Shown: positions 32,381 to 43,600 of the stretch, one piece after another | Layout of the letters: each line of letters begins with the position of its first letter | Numbering within the stretch: the first letter of the stretch is position 1 | NCBI GenBank assembly: GCA_009823395.1 | Contig: CM020509.1 | Coordinates: 22,808,828-22,872,827 of the forward strand | Length of the DNA stretch: 64,000 bases | Direction of reading: 5' to 3' | Source: Thamnaconus septentrionalis | Taxonomy: Eukaryota; Chordata; Actinopteri; Tetraodontiformes; Monacanthidae | Notes under the pieces: model-generated | The model's database searches: none | The model's input: the letters and a program-made list of their open reading frames with translations, nothing else | Told to the model about the DNA's origin: nothing | Translations under genes and position numbers: made by a program

Positions 32381-33055
32381 GGGATGAACTTTGTTACCAT
32401 GTTGTTGTTTTTCTGCTCCGTCTTCACCAGTGACCAGAACTGAGAACCATCAGTTGTCCTGCTATGTGACATCACAATGTTCCTATAACCCAGGTATGGA
32501 TGCCAAGAAACTGTATCAATGTGCCAAGACAGTGAGGAGCCACTCCAGGAGGAGCTCTTCTCCTGTGAGGTGTGAAGGACTGCTTCTCCTGATGATGTTC
32601 AGCTGTTTCCTCTCATCCGTCAGACTGAAGGTCAGACTGGGACCAGTAAAGTCACACCTGTTGACAGAAAAGGAGAAACTGATTTTTTGTTTTTTGGTCT
32701 CTATTTGTCCAGGCCACGATGCATCAGCAACACTGACCACCAGATGGTCTTGTGCCACTGGGAGTACTGGGAACACTGGTGGGAACTCTGAGGAGCCTCA
32801 GCCTGGAGGTGGTTCAACCACGTGTGGTGGATCTTGTTTCCAGCCTCTGGAGGATTCACCTCTGAAATAAGTCAAGTTTCAAATCAAGGTTTTTTTCTTC
32901 TTCCAGGCTGGTGGCGCCACCTTGTGGCAGTTTTGCTTGTGGTCGTTGTCATGTGCATCCTGGCGGACTTTCTACTTTGGAAGAGAGCCAAAGGTGGGAG
33001 CATCTTTTCCACTCATGAAACACTGGTGAAAACAACACAAACTGACAAGAGCTGA
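32381..33055 (+). pseudogene. Ig-type transmembrane receptor remnant
   Basis: After a GTCTGCAG acceptor the stretch resembles the leader and Ig region of fish immunoglobulin-like receptors: MLLFFCSVFTSDQN, SCYVTSQCSYNPGMDAKK in another frame, and ELFSCEV followed by DDVQLFPLIRQTEGQTGT. A separate exon (about 32909-32994) after TCTTCTTCCAG encodes a transmembrane helix, WWRHLVAVLLVVVVMCILAD, then FLLWKRAKG with basic stop-transfer residues, and ends at AAAG|GTGGGAG. Stops and frame changes in the Ig part mark it as degenerate. The product would have been a cell-surface protein, possibly immune; I cannot name the family. Confidence 0.5.
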
Positions 33056-33307
33056 GTCATCCAAAAATAGAATATTGTGAACAACACATGGTGAACACAC
33101 ACACAGGAAGCCCTAACTCGCAGATGTGTGTGATTGGATGTAGGTGGAGCTGGTGGTCAGCTTACACCAAGAGAGGAGCCAAAGTCAGAGTGAGAAACAC
33201 ACAATAGCAACACACAATTTAACTCCAATTATTATGACCATGATGATGATCATCATCATCTGACCTCCAACCCAGATGCAGGTCAGAGACAGTGAAGATG
33301 GAAGGCT

Positions 33308-33595
33308 GGAATTAGAGTGAAGTTTTCGGGGTTCCTCATGGGCTGGAAGCCCCAAATTTGGCGTGGGTGTGTACTGGAGGATCCTGATGAAGCAGCAAGT
33401 GGTCCCATGTCTCCAGGACAAAGTTGACCTTTGACCTTCATAGACTTGCATTGCATTAGGGTTAGCGAGAAGGCTAGAATTAGGGTTAGGGTTACTGCTG
33501 GAATTAGAGTTAGGGTTTCGGGGTTCCTCATGGGCTAGAAGCCCCAAATTTGACGTGGGTGTGTCTTAGGGGATCCCGATGAACCTGAAAATGGA
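33308..33595. repeat. Two-copy direct repeat with interspersed TTAGGG motifs
   Basis: GGGGTTCCTCATGGGCT(G/A)GAAGCCCC and GGCGTGGGTGTGT-like sequence occurs near 33330-33375 and again near 33520-33570. Between them are several ATTAGGGTTAG motifs and CATAGACTTGCATTGCATTA. The latter also occurs near 31743, right where the gypsy element stops. Confidence 0.75.
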
Positions 33596-33884
33596 GGAAC
33601 ATTATCAGGAGGAACATTATCAACCCAAGTCTCAGCCACAGGACGGGTGGGACTGAGGACCTTGAAGTCAACCAACTTTTCAAGGACCCATCTCTTGATT
33701 TATTTTTGAAGTAAACTCCTTTGAACAGGAATATCAAAGTGTGCTGCAATTAACAATAAACCATCTTGACCACATGCGTGAACCTGCTCAATGGAAGGAT
33801 TGTCCACAAACTTTTGCAAGTTGAAACTCATTTTCTCATGTGCTCAACAAAGGTCACAAGTCATTTCCTGGTGGTTGTCAGAAT

Positions 33885-34190
33885 ATCCCGGACGAGCCCC
33901 CAATTGTTCCGTTACCCTAAGGGAGGTAACGATGAGGCTGACAACCAACAAGAAAAGAACTCGAGGTTTTGGTTTCAAAAGATTATTTATTTGCAATGAG
34001 TATAAATTCCAACAGATAAGTGTGGTGGGGAAGGCGGAACTAAAGGGTTTGAGCCAAATAAAAAGTCAACAAAGCACAAAAAACTAGGCCCTAACTCAAC
34101 TCTGTCTGAGGAGAAAGAACATGAAACAAAGACCTCGCCATCTAGCTTACAAAAAGGGCGTCTCAAATCATCAAAACATACAGGGGTGGC
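33885..34190 (-). mobile_element. LTR fragment with tRNA-Pro primer site, minus strand
   Basis: On the minus strand 33902-33885 reads TGGGGGCTCGTCCGGGAT, the same primer-binding site as in the gypsy element at 26090, and the LTR ends in CA two bases before it. The LTR side (from 33905 rightwards) contains a small palindrome CGTTACC...GGTAACG and a minus-strand AATAAA near 33985. The outer LTR limit is not determined, and no gag-pol remains on the left. Confidence 0.65.
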
Positions 34191-35221
34191 AAGTACTCAA
34201 ATATTTTAACAAAAATAACGTATTCTTTTATGCCTGAAAAGAAATGTCCTTACTCTAAAGTTTAAAGGCTATCTAGATAGAACTGATAGTCTATCTATCT
34301 AAGCCCAACAAAACATTGTTATTCGTAAATATTTCTTATTTGTTTATATTTTGTTTTGCTGTGTCCAATGAATTAAAAAGTTGTTGTTTTTTTAAAAAAA
34401 AAAATAATGGAGAGACACATTATTTGTAAAAAAAAACAAAAACAAAAAAAACACCCACATCATAACACATTAATACATTAGATATTGCCATAAGCTGAAA
34501 AAAGGGACACCATGTTGATTTTAGTCATTGAATATTTTATTGATAGATTGATTGAGTGGGCTCCAACATGTAGTTATACCTGCTTGAAAGCAAAATTAAA
34601 AGCAATATAAGATGTATGTGGGAATTGACAGATACTGTATGTTGTTGGTTGCTATTGTTGATTTAAAACAAAAAGTCTCAGGGGTAGATCCTCAAAGAAG
34701 GGCGCGCAGCGGGAAAATGCGGCACGTTTTGCGGCGAGATTGCGGCTGCAATCTGCGCCGCCGATGCGGGTATCCACAAAGGTTTTTGCGCTAATGACAT
34801 GTAGGCGCAAACACGCCCACAAATGCGGCACCTGAAACAGGTGCGAATGTCGCGGTCTGGAAACCTGAGAGCAGTTTGCGCCAAAGGTTGCGCCAAAGGA
34901 TGTTCGTTTGGTTTGTGTTCATGGATGCACGGAAAATAAAACAAAAACATTTCAGATCGTGAGCTGGCTGCCCTCGCTGCTGAAGCAACGAGCTACATAG
35001 CTCTGCTACGATAAACGTGCTCCTGTGCGCGCCTGGCATTACGATGCCTCCTCCGCTTTACCAAGACTGCTGCCATAATGGAAAGAAAGTCAAGACGCAA
35101 GACGCGTTAGTCACCAACACCTGAGTACCATTTGTATTTTTTCATAGCCTATCTAAAATATTGGCATATATACTGTAGTCTATGCCTGTCTATATATAAG
35201 ATTTGGTCGAGCCATATATAT
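34191..35221. other. Unassigned spacer with a G+C-rich block
   Basis: Poly-A-rich sequence (34380-34460) is followed at 34690-34880 by a G+C-rich block full of GCGGC/GCGCAA motifs. I recognise no gene. Similar GCGC-rich sequence resumes at 36530-36690, on the other side of the LTR element, so the latter probably inserted into one older repeat. Confidence 0.35.
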
Positions 35222-35577
35222 TGTAACGGTACGGTGAATTATTGTTGTGTTTATGTTTTTATTCTCAGTTAAATTGTGTTTTCACCGTTTTTGTTCTGTA
35301 TCTGTTATAAGTTGTCTGATAACCATTGCTCCGTGAATGCAGCACTCGGTGATTGGTTAGGGGGGATGTCGGCGGGGAACTGGCCGAAAGTGTCGAATGA
35401 GTACTTGGCTACGAGCGAAAGAAAGACACAGAAAAGAGTGAGAGAAGCGTGTTTCCGGTTTTTGTCGTTGTTACTTTGGCGTTGGCTTCGGCATACAGAA
35501 GCCTGTGTTCCAGTGCACGAAATAAAGTCACGAAGCTGATTAACGTCTCTGAGCCTGTGTCGGGAGGGGACGCTACA
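35222..35577 (+). repeat. 5' LTR (356 bp)
   Basis: Starts TGTAACGGTACGG and ends GACGCTACA. It contains an AATAAA in ACGAAATAAAGTCACG near its 3' end. It is 2 bp longer than the 3' LTR because of GTTTATGTTTTT versus GTTTGTTTTT. Confidence 0.92.
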
Positions 35578-35579
35578 TT

Positions 35580-35597
35580 TGGTGTCAGAAGTGGGAT
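35580..35597 (+). promoter_or_regulatory. Primer-binding site, tRNA-Leu type
   Basis: TGGTGTCAGAAGTGGGAT lies two bases after the 5' LTR. It is complementary to a tRNA 3' end of the leucine type (from memory of typical gypsy primer sites). Confidence 0.75.
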
Positions 35598-35599
35598 TA

Positions 35600-36044
35600 T
35601 GATGTGAGGGCCCGAGGGAGACAATTTGAGGCAGGAGATCTGGTCTGGGTCCACAACCCCCAGAGGAAGAAAGGCAGGTGTCCAAAGCTGGACAGTGCAT
35701 GGGTGGGCCCCTGTGAGGTGATTGAGAGACTCGGTGAGGTCGTGTACAGGGTCCGGCTTCCACCAAAGGGACGTAAGGTTGCCTTGCATCGGGACAGGTT
35801 GGCACCGTACAGGGGTTCTGCCGCTCCAGGGCCCAGCCCGGAACTACGGGATACGACAGACACTGCCTCTGTTTCCTCTCCTGCCTCCCACGGATGCTCC
35901 GACGCCCCAGACAGTTCCTCCGGGGTGGGTCCTGCGGGCTCTGAGTCTGCACTCTTCCAAGGGACTTCGCGGCCAAAAAGAACCCGCAAAACCCCTTCCC
36001 ATCTGCGTGATTTTGTTTGCTCCCTCGGGGGCGAGGGACTTTGA
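35600..36044 (+). pseudogene. Integrase C-terminal domain only (GPY/F module)
   Basis: The open frame (DVRARGRQFEAGDLVWVHNP...) continues with KLDSAWVGPCEVIERLGEVV and YRVRLPPKGRKVALHRDRLA, the GPY/F chromatin-interaction module of gypsy integrases. A Ser/Pro-rich tail ends at PSHLRDFVCS. All of gag, protease, RT, RNase H and the integrase core have been deleted. The frame is open for 146 residues despite the loss, which fits a recent mobilisation in trans. Confidence 0.85.
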
Positions 36045-36057
36045 AAAGGGGGGGTTG
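36043..36057 (+). other. Polypurine tract
   Basis: GAAAAGGGGGGG just before the 3' LTR, the plus-strand priming site. Confidence 0.8.
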
Positions 36058-36411
36058 TGTAACGGTACGGTGAATTATTGTTGTGTTTGTTTTTATTCTC
36101 AGTTAAATTGTGTTTTCACCGTTTTTGTTCTGTATCTGTTATAAGTTGTCTGATAACCATTGCTCCGTGAATGCAGCACTCGGTGATTGGTTAGGGGGGA
36201 TGTCAGCGGGGAATTGGCCGAAAGTGTCGAATGAGTACTTGGCTACGAGCGAAAGAAAGACACAGAAAAGAGTGAGAGAAGCGTGTTTCCGGTTTTTGTC
36301 GTTGTTACTTTGGCGTTGGCTTCGGCATACAGAAGCCTGTGTTCCAGTGCACGAAATAAAGTCACGAAGCTGATTAACGTCTCTGAGCCTGTGTCGGGAG
36401 GGGACGCTACA
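36058..36411 (+). repeat. 3' LTR (354 bp)
   Basis: Nearly identical to the 5' LTR; visible differences are GTCAGC for GTCGGC, GAATTGG for GAACTGG, and loss of AT in the T-rich stretch near the start. Confidence 0.92.
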
Positions 36412-36462
36412 ATATATTTCAGGCTTTTCAGAGAGGAAAGTTTCACTCAGAAGCAAGAAACA

Positions 36463-36519
36463 CTTTGACAGACAGAAACTGCGCCTGGTTTTGGCTAGCG
36501 GTGTTTCCGTCTGTCAAAG
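36463..36519. repeat. 17-bp inverted repeat
   Basis: CTTTGACAGACAGAAAC (36463-36479) is matched by GTTTCCGTCTGTCAAAG (36503-36519), 16 of 17 bases complementary, with a 23-nt spacer. It lies in the G+C-rich repeat into which the young LTR element inserted. Confidence 0.85.
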
Positions 36520-38219
36520 TGCGTGCGGACACGAGCGCAAACTCTTTCTGGATCTGCCGCTGTTTGAATGAGGCATATTTGCATAAAAGGGTGTGTGTCC
36601 TTTTGCGCGGAATGACTCATTTAAATACATTCAAATGAGTCTGGCGCAGCCCTGCCGCTACCTGCGCCTCGGCGCATTTTCGGCCCATGTTAGTTTTCAG
36701 CCTGCTCAGTGTCTGGTGTTCCAGTACTAGTGAAAAAGTGAAATAACTTAAAAATCACAACACAGCTAGATGAGGACATGTAGAAAAAGAATCTGGTGGA
36801 GTTTGCAGAAGACATTTTGATTTGTTTTTTAATTGATTTATTTTAATTTGCCTTTGGAAGCAGACATTATAATCTTCACTGTCAATAACTTTAAGGACAG
36901 ATTATTCCAAAATGCTACAGTGAAACAAGTTGAAAATTACCACAGAGGTTGAGGACATGTAGAACAAGAATCTGGTGGAGGTTGCAGAAAACAATTTCAT
37001 TTAATTATTTCCTTTTTTTTTTAATTAATATTTTAATTTGCCCAGTTTGCTGTTTGGGAGTTGACATTGTTTTATAATAAAAAAAAATAAAAAAATAAAA
37101 AATAAAACAACACCAAATAATGACTTATACATTAAGTTCAACAAACAACAACAAAAACAGCAACAAGAAAACTCCTGGGGAGACAGTGAGAAGGGGAGAG
37201 GGTGTTTGCTCACCATGCATATTGTAACTTCAGCAATATTTTTTGTCTCTCACACACATAGATATACAGCATGTTCCAGAGGGGACCCCAGGGAGCACTG
37301 TCTTCAAAAAGGCAAAGAAAGGAAAGATAATTCTTCACATTTCAAGTTTTTAGTTTACAAATGTTAGTTTGCTATTTTCAGTTTAGTTCTCATGTTCATT
37401 CATGTTCTGGGTTAAGTTTTTAGATACTATATAGTTTCTATATAATATATAGATCACTTTAGAGCTTTGTTGTTCATCTATTTTTAAATGACATTTTTAT
37501 TAAAAATGGGCTCATTGTTGTAATTATATTGCACTCTCGTGGTTTACTCATGTTGTAGTTATTTAGTTAGCCTGGAAAATTGGTCTGCCAAAATTTATTG
37601 TATCAATGAATGTTGCTTGCATTAAAATCATTACATGCTTTAAAAAATAATTACACTGCTGTAATTGTTTGACTGTAGGCTACTTAAGGTTTCAAGTTAA
37701 TGTTTACTATATGATTAGTGTCCAAAACACCATCAACTGCTGTTTTTTTTGTTTTGTTTTTTTTTTCATCTCAGACCGCACATGAAGTGGGCCAGTCTAC
37801 CAATAATTCCTGGGCCACAAAGCCCCCTGGTGGCAACTGGTGGCAACATTTTGTAGCCACAATGTGGCCCCAAAGTTGCACGTTCAGCCTCTTCTGAGGA
37901 GAATTTAAAATGTCCGTTTTTAATCAGTAGCTATCTCATGTGTTTGTTACACCCCTGATATGCTTAAAAAATAAACTAATTAGCTGCAATAATAAGCTGT
38001 GGCTGGTGGTTTTTTTTTTGGCATTATTAGGTCGTTGGACCGCACTGCATGGATGTATTATAAGAATTGGATACCGGACTGGCAATATGGCGGCAGGCCG
38101 ATTTTTCCCAGTGGCCACTCAAGGTACTGCAACAAAAAAATTCAATTGGACCAAGAGGCATTTTCCCCTTTGACCACAATACAAAAATAAACGTCTGTAA
38201 AATGGCTGACAGGACACCT
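36520..38219. other. Unassigned repeat-rich spacer
   Basis: A diverged direct repeat (GGACATGTAGAA(A/C)AAGAATC near 36773 and 36951, about 180 bp apart) is the only structure noted. The rest is AT-rich with homopolymers; no gene is recognised. Confidence 0.4.
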
Positions 38220-38618
38220 CCTACCAAACTCCATCCATCCATCCATCTTCTATACCCGCTTATTCCAGTTCAGGGTCACGGGGGTCTGCTGGAGCCTATC
38301 CCAGCTGTCTTAGGGCGAAGGCAGGGTACGCCCTGGACAAGTCGTCAGTTCATCGCAGGGCCACATAGAGACAAACAACCATTCACACTCACATGCACAC
38401 CTACGGACAATTTAGAATATTCAATTGACCTCACATGCATGTTTTTGGACTGTGGGAGGAAGCCGGAGAACCCGGAGAGAACCCACGCAGACACGGGGAG
38501 AACATGCAAACTCCACACAGAAAGGTCACAGGTCCGGGCCCCGGAATCGAACCCACGACCTTCTTGCTGTGAGGCGGCAGCGCTAACCACTGCGCCACCG
38601 TGTCGCCCCTACCAAACT
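38220..38618 (-). mobile_element. tRNA-derived SINE with perfect 11-bp target-site duplication
   Basis: On the minus strand the element (38607-38231) starts with a tRNA-like head: TGGCGCAGTGGTTAGCGC as A box and GGGTTCGATTCC as B box. It continues with the widespread fish body (TGGACTGTGGG region inverted) and ends in a (GGAT)n tail, the 3' tail type used by L2-like LINEs. CCTACCAAACT occurs immediately on both sides (38220-38230 and 38608-38618), which fixes the limits. Confidence 0.9.
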
Positions 38619-40600
38619 CATGCTTTATAATATAACCTTTTAATTGTATATTTCTATTCATAGACTTTTGTCTCTCTGAATAGTTTCTAAAGGCTAGAAA
38701 ATCCCCACAAAAGTCTACATTCTGAGAGTGACGTCACAGTTTTGTACTCGCACGTCCAAAGCGTGTGCGAGCTATGTCGGCTATGCCTCGGCATAATAGT
38801 CGCCCCGTGCAGCGCCTGGACTGACGGATTACCGCAGTTGAACACGCAAAAGTAAGTTTTTGTTCACTCATCGTGGCATGCAGACGTGTCGTTTTCAATG
38901 TCCGACACGTAAGACTCCTTTGTTTGAGACATAGTTGTTTTATTCGTAGTATTTAAGTTCGCTACGAAATAGGGTTGTTCTCCAGCACGAAAATAGATGA
39001 AACCGATAGCAAGATGATTTGAAATGTGTGTTATTTTAGCTCTAAAGCATTGTATTAAGGTGACAGTGTCATTGTATGGGCACTGCGTTTGACAATGTCC
39101 ATTGTTTGTATTACTAATTTACTGTACTACTGTGCTCAAGTGGTAGGCTAAGTGCTAAATCTGGCCTCCAACATGCTTTTTACTCTTTCACAGATGACAT
39201 ACTCATCATTTCAGTTCTGAACAGTATTTATTGACTGAAAAACAGGACCCCGTTTACTTGTGTACAAGCAGAGTAGTAAAGAAAGTTGTCATCATTTACA
39301 TGTCCATTCTACAGTGTAACACTGGACGTGTTTACGTTTGACTATCTGCTTTAATATAAAATCACATCAAATGTGTTAATGACTTTTATAATTTTATTTA
39401 TATAATCTATAAACGTATTAGTATGATCCACGGAAAATTCCATGTTTGTTTGCGAAACTCATTGGAAGAATGAAGAAAATCTGTTGTTATTGTCATTAAC
39501 ATGAATCATGAATCATGAATCAATTCTTTTTTTCTTGTGTCACTATAACAGAGACAACACCATCTGTAATTACTATGTTTGGTTGCATTTCCCTGGCAGG
39601 CAAAGATAGATGGAAGAGACATCCGTCTGGGTGGAAAATAGGACTGGCTTGTCTGTGAATGTTGGAGGCTCGCTGGGCTCATCAATCCGTCCATCCATTC
39701 ACCTGTTCATCTCATCCTGACTGCAGCACGCCACTGTGGAGGCTTGACATAACACAGATTAATAACAGAAAAGCAAAATGTGACTTATGGTGTATTATTT
39801 AGTGTGCTTCAGTTGTAATTCTCATAATAATGACTGTTTTGCTGGCTTCGCACAATATATATAATTGACCTGTCTTAGTTAAAAGCCCACTCACCACGAC
39901 AAGGTGCAGGCCAAGAGTGGGAACACAAACACAGACCAGAAACGAACAGGACAAATCCAGACAAGACTACAAAAAACACAAACACAAATAACAATCACTT
40001 TGACCACTATATTTTTTCACAAAAACTTTTTATTTCTTTACAAATTGAACCTTAGATTGTGTCACAACAAACTAAATAAACCCTTGAAACAGCCAACAAA
40101 ACATGAAATAACAACACTTCATCATTTCAAGATAACTTTAACTTTGAACACTTTTTTAAAATAAAAATATAAATAATAAATGTCTCTGTGTGCGCATGTA
40201 TGTAAATGCCTGCGGAAATATTAGTAATAATCATTTTTTTCACTTCCAGGTCAGAACTTGTTTTCCATAATACAAGCTAACGTTTGGTTGTTTTGTTTTT
40301 TTTTGTTGTTGTTTTTTAACAATAAGACAAAGCCAGGTGCAATGAATGGAGACATGTAAAGGTTGTTTTACACCACAGAATACTGCTAACTATTGACTAC
40401 TAGTACTACTAATAAGACTACTAATAGTATATGAGTACTACTATTCAATCAATACACACAACACACAGTATGGTTTACACTACTGATGGTAAAAGTGGAG
40501 CAGCTTGGTGAATTTATTTCAAACATAATCTTTCTTTAAAGATTATGTCTCTCTCTTCGCCAAATGGTGCATCCTAATTGTACAATGAATGCTGGATGCC
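38619..40600. other. Spacer, no gene recognised
   Basis: Contains a short ATGAATC triplet repeat near 39500 and AT-rich DNA. The part near 39900-40600 may hold the 3' untranslated end and terminus of the P-element, but I could not identify its inverted repeat. Confidence 0.35.
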
Positions 40601-40604
40601 ATTT

Positions 40605-43600
40605 TTACCAAGATGTGCACGTGGTTGTCATCCACCGTGGTTTCAAACATGTGGTTGTGCAGCCCTGGGAAGAGATTTTTCCTTTGTGAGAGCTGTTGCG
40701 AAGCCATGACCCTTGGGAATCCTGACTGAGGATGTTTTCAAAAGTCTTGTGTACAAATAGTCCTGTACAGACAGCAATTATTCCTGCTGATGGCTTCTGC
40801 AAACCTCCTTTGTTTTTCAAGAGAAGGAAGGGGTGGACTGTGGAATCAGATGTTAGTGCATCATGGCAAGAAATGCAGTGATGTCTAACTTTAATTTTTT
40901 TCAATACAAAGCCAGAAATGTAAGTGATAGCAGCCTCTTTGTACTCAGACACTATTTCTACATTTGGACAGATGGGATAATCATGGTCAGTCTAGGGTAG
41001 ATCAACAGGTTTTAGGTCAAATCTCGGCCTGTGCTTACAGAGGCAGGTGTTGCTTCCAAAATGGTGGTGCCATCTCCAATAATGCAATTGCCTGTTGCAG
41101 TGCTGACCTGATGCTTCACCAGGAGACGCTTGTAAGCAGCTTTAAACTGTGTGGCTGTGGGATTGTTGTTAAATCCACCACGTGCTCTGACAGAGGAGAA
41201 GAAAAGCTCTAGATGATCTTGACTGAGCTTGTACGTCAACAGATAGCGACATGGGACACCAGACTTTTCCACCAGCTCTTGGAAAATGTTCAGCACACTT
41301 CTGAAACTGGCAATAAAGAGCCTATGATGCAGGTCTTGCGCTTTCCAGAATGCAAAGGTGTTCCGTTGTCATCTTTGAGATCCAGAAGAAGGCTTTCAGC
41401 TTTAAGCAGGATTTTCTTCTGCACGCCCTTGTTTGATGTTCTCATTGGTGCTTTGTCTCCTTTACCCAGAGGGTTCCTGCTGTTGAGTACATCAAAAGCC
41501 GCATCAATGGTTCTCAAGGGATTTACCGTCTCCTCACATCCTTTGAACTGTGGCAACTGGAGGTGTACTCCAGAGCATCAACCACACTGCTGCTGAAAAC
41601 TTGACTTGCAGGTTTTACTTTCATTTTCTGCCTTTTCCACCGTGTGTGTGCCATCTTTAACTGGTTTCCTAATCTCAGTCCTTCCAACTCTTGAAGTTTG
41701 TTAAGCTCCACTATATATTGCCGCTTGACTTTACCTGTTGTTGTTTGTAGTGAAGTTGCTTCAGCAAGAGTGTTCCTAAGCAGCTTCATCATGTGGCACA
41801 CATCTAAAACTCCATGGACCACTTGTGAGGTATCAGCAGGATTAGTAAATGAGGGCCTCATTGAATTTACATTTAAATCTGCTCCAAGAGCCCTTAACTT
41901 GGCAAAATGGCAAGATGGGCCATCACATGTCAAAGACACTGTGCGAACTCCAGCATTTTTAAGTCTTTGACGGCATCGCTGATTATGTTTGCACACTCTC
42001 CCCCTGTCAGTGTATCAATAAAGAAATAGGCAACAGGGATTTTCCAAGCTTCATCAATGGCTACGGCCATGAGAACTAATGCATCCTTTGCGGGTGGCAA
42101 AGTGTCATCTACACTCCATGACCAAGATCTACATAGCCATGAATTTTCCTGCAGAGAACTCCACATGCTTTCTAATGGACATTGTTGCGGCGAATGCTCC
42201 GTGGCGTCAGCAGCGACGCGAAACTATTAATTGGCCACCCGCACGCACCCGGGCGGATATAAGCGGAGCGCGCAATCGGTGGCAGGTGAGAGCGAGCGGG
42301 CGAGCGAGAGCGAGCAGGACGCCAGTCTGCGCTTGAGAAGACACTCGTCGGAGCGAAACCATTCACGGAGCTGTGCAAAGCTGGCGACTGAACTTTCAGA
42401 CTGAACAGACAGTCGGTAAGACCGCCAGCCATGGTGTTGCGGACTGCTACGACTGCTACCTGTTGCGCCTGCGCCGCGTCGCTCTTGTTTCCAGCACCGG
42501 CGCAGGAGGACACGTGGGGGAGCATGTTTGCATTTGTTTGTTGTGAAGGAAATGAGGCGAGGCATGTTGATTGTGCACTTGTTTAGACTGAATTAAAGTC
42601 TCACTGATAATTGATAAATACAATGGGTAAACTTAATAGTTGATAATTAAACTAAATTGGTGACTAAATTAATTGTTTAAACTGTATTCATTTATTATTA
42701 AATATCCATTGTAAATAGTCATAGTATATGTTGTGACTAATGTGTTGAATTCACTGTATCATTTATTAACTGGTGTTATTGGTTGGTGTTAAATCACTTG
42801 TTATGTCAATTTAACTTGTTTGTTGGTTTTGGTTAAAGGTTTTTCACCTATGCGTTTAGGCAGCAGGGATCAAAAAGATAAAATAAAGGATAAAACCTGC
42901 AACAAAGCCCTGGTCATCGAGTGAAGCCCAGCAAAACGTTCGAATTCGGTGTCCTTCCTCTCAAGTGTGGGAAATGCACAGTTCAAAGAAGAACACTTGA
43001 CAGACATTTCATCCATCATCAAAGCACAAATAGTTTCCTTGCCCTCTTTTCTCCTGTCCGGTGCATATGCTGTTATGGCTGAAAAGGATGCTTCTGTAAA
43101 TCCTGGATCTGCAGAGATTTTATTGTACCAAGTCCTGATAGTGCCTGGATGTGGCAAGGCAAGGTCAAAGCATTCACCCACATAAGCATAAGCTTTTGCT
43201 GAATAAAAATGTAAAGTCATTGCAAATGATTGCAATTCCTTTGACACTTTTAACCACTCCCACTCTCTGTAAGATCTGGAACGCCACTGGAGGAATTCTC
43301 CAGCATCTCTGCACATCCAGAAGAAATCAGTTTTTTTTTTTTCCTAAAAGGGACACATGACCTCAGTCAGAGACTCCACTCTTTTCAATAACTCTTCTGG
43401 TCTTCTTCTTTTCCAATTTCAATTTCTTTCGACAAGTCTCTAATTTGTCTCCAACAGAAATTAAATGTTTCTGTAATTGGCGCTTCAGTGTCTTTGGGGA
43501 CTCCTTAACTATGTAATTGTGATCATGGGTTGCTCTGACCTCTTCATCATTTGTGACCTCTACATCTACATCAGACACAATATGGCTGTCACATGGCTCC

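Larger units (their letters stand above)
35222..36411 (+). mobile_element. Internally deleted LTR retrotransposon, recent insertion
   Basis: Two LTRs (35222-35577 and 36058-36411) flank only about 480 bp of internal sequence, with a primer site, an integrase C-terminus and a polypurine tract. The LTRs begin TGTAACGG, end GCTACA, and differ by about two substitutions and one 2-bp indel. A 4-bp duplication ATAT flanks the element (35218-35221 and 36412-36415). The low divergence indicates a young insertion of an already deleted, non-autonomous copy. Confidence 0.9.

Noticed and set aside
33450..33520. Interstitial telomere repeat
   Set aside because: Only a few TTAGGG motifs, mixed with AATTAGAGT and TTAGCG; not a telomeric tract.
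38067..38661. Coding frames of up to 187 codons across the SINE
   Set aside because: They run through a tRNA-derived SINE with target duplications; no protein motif.
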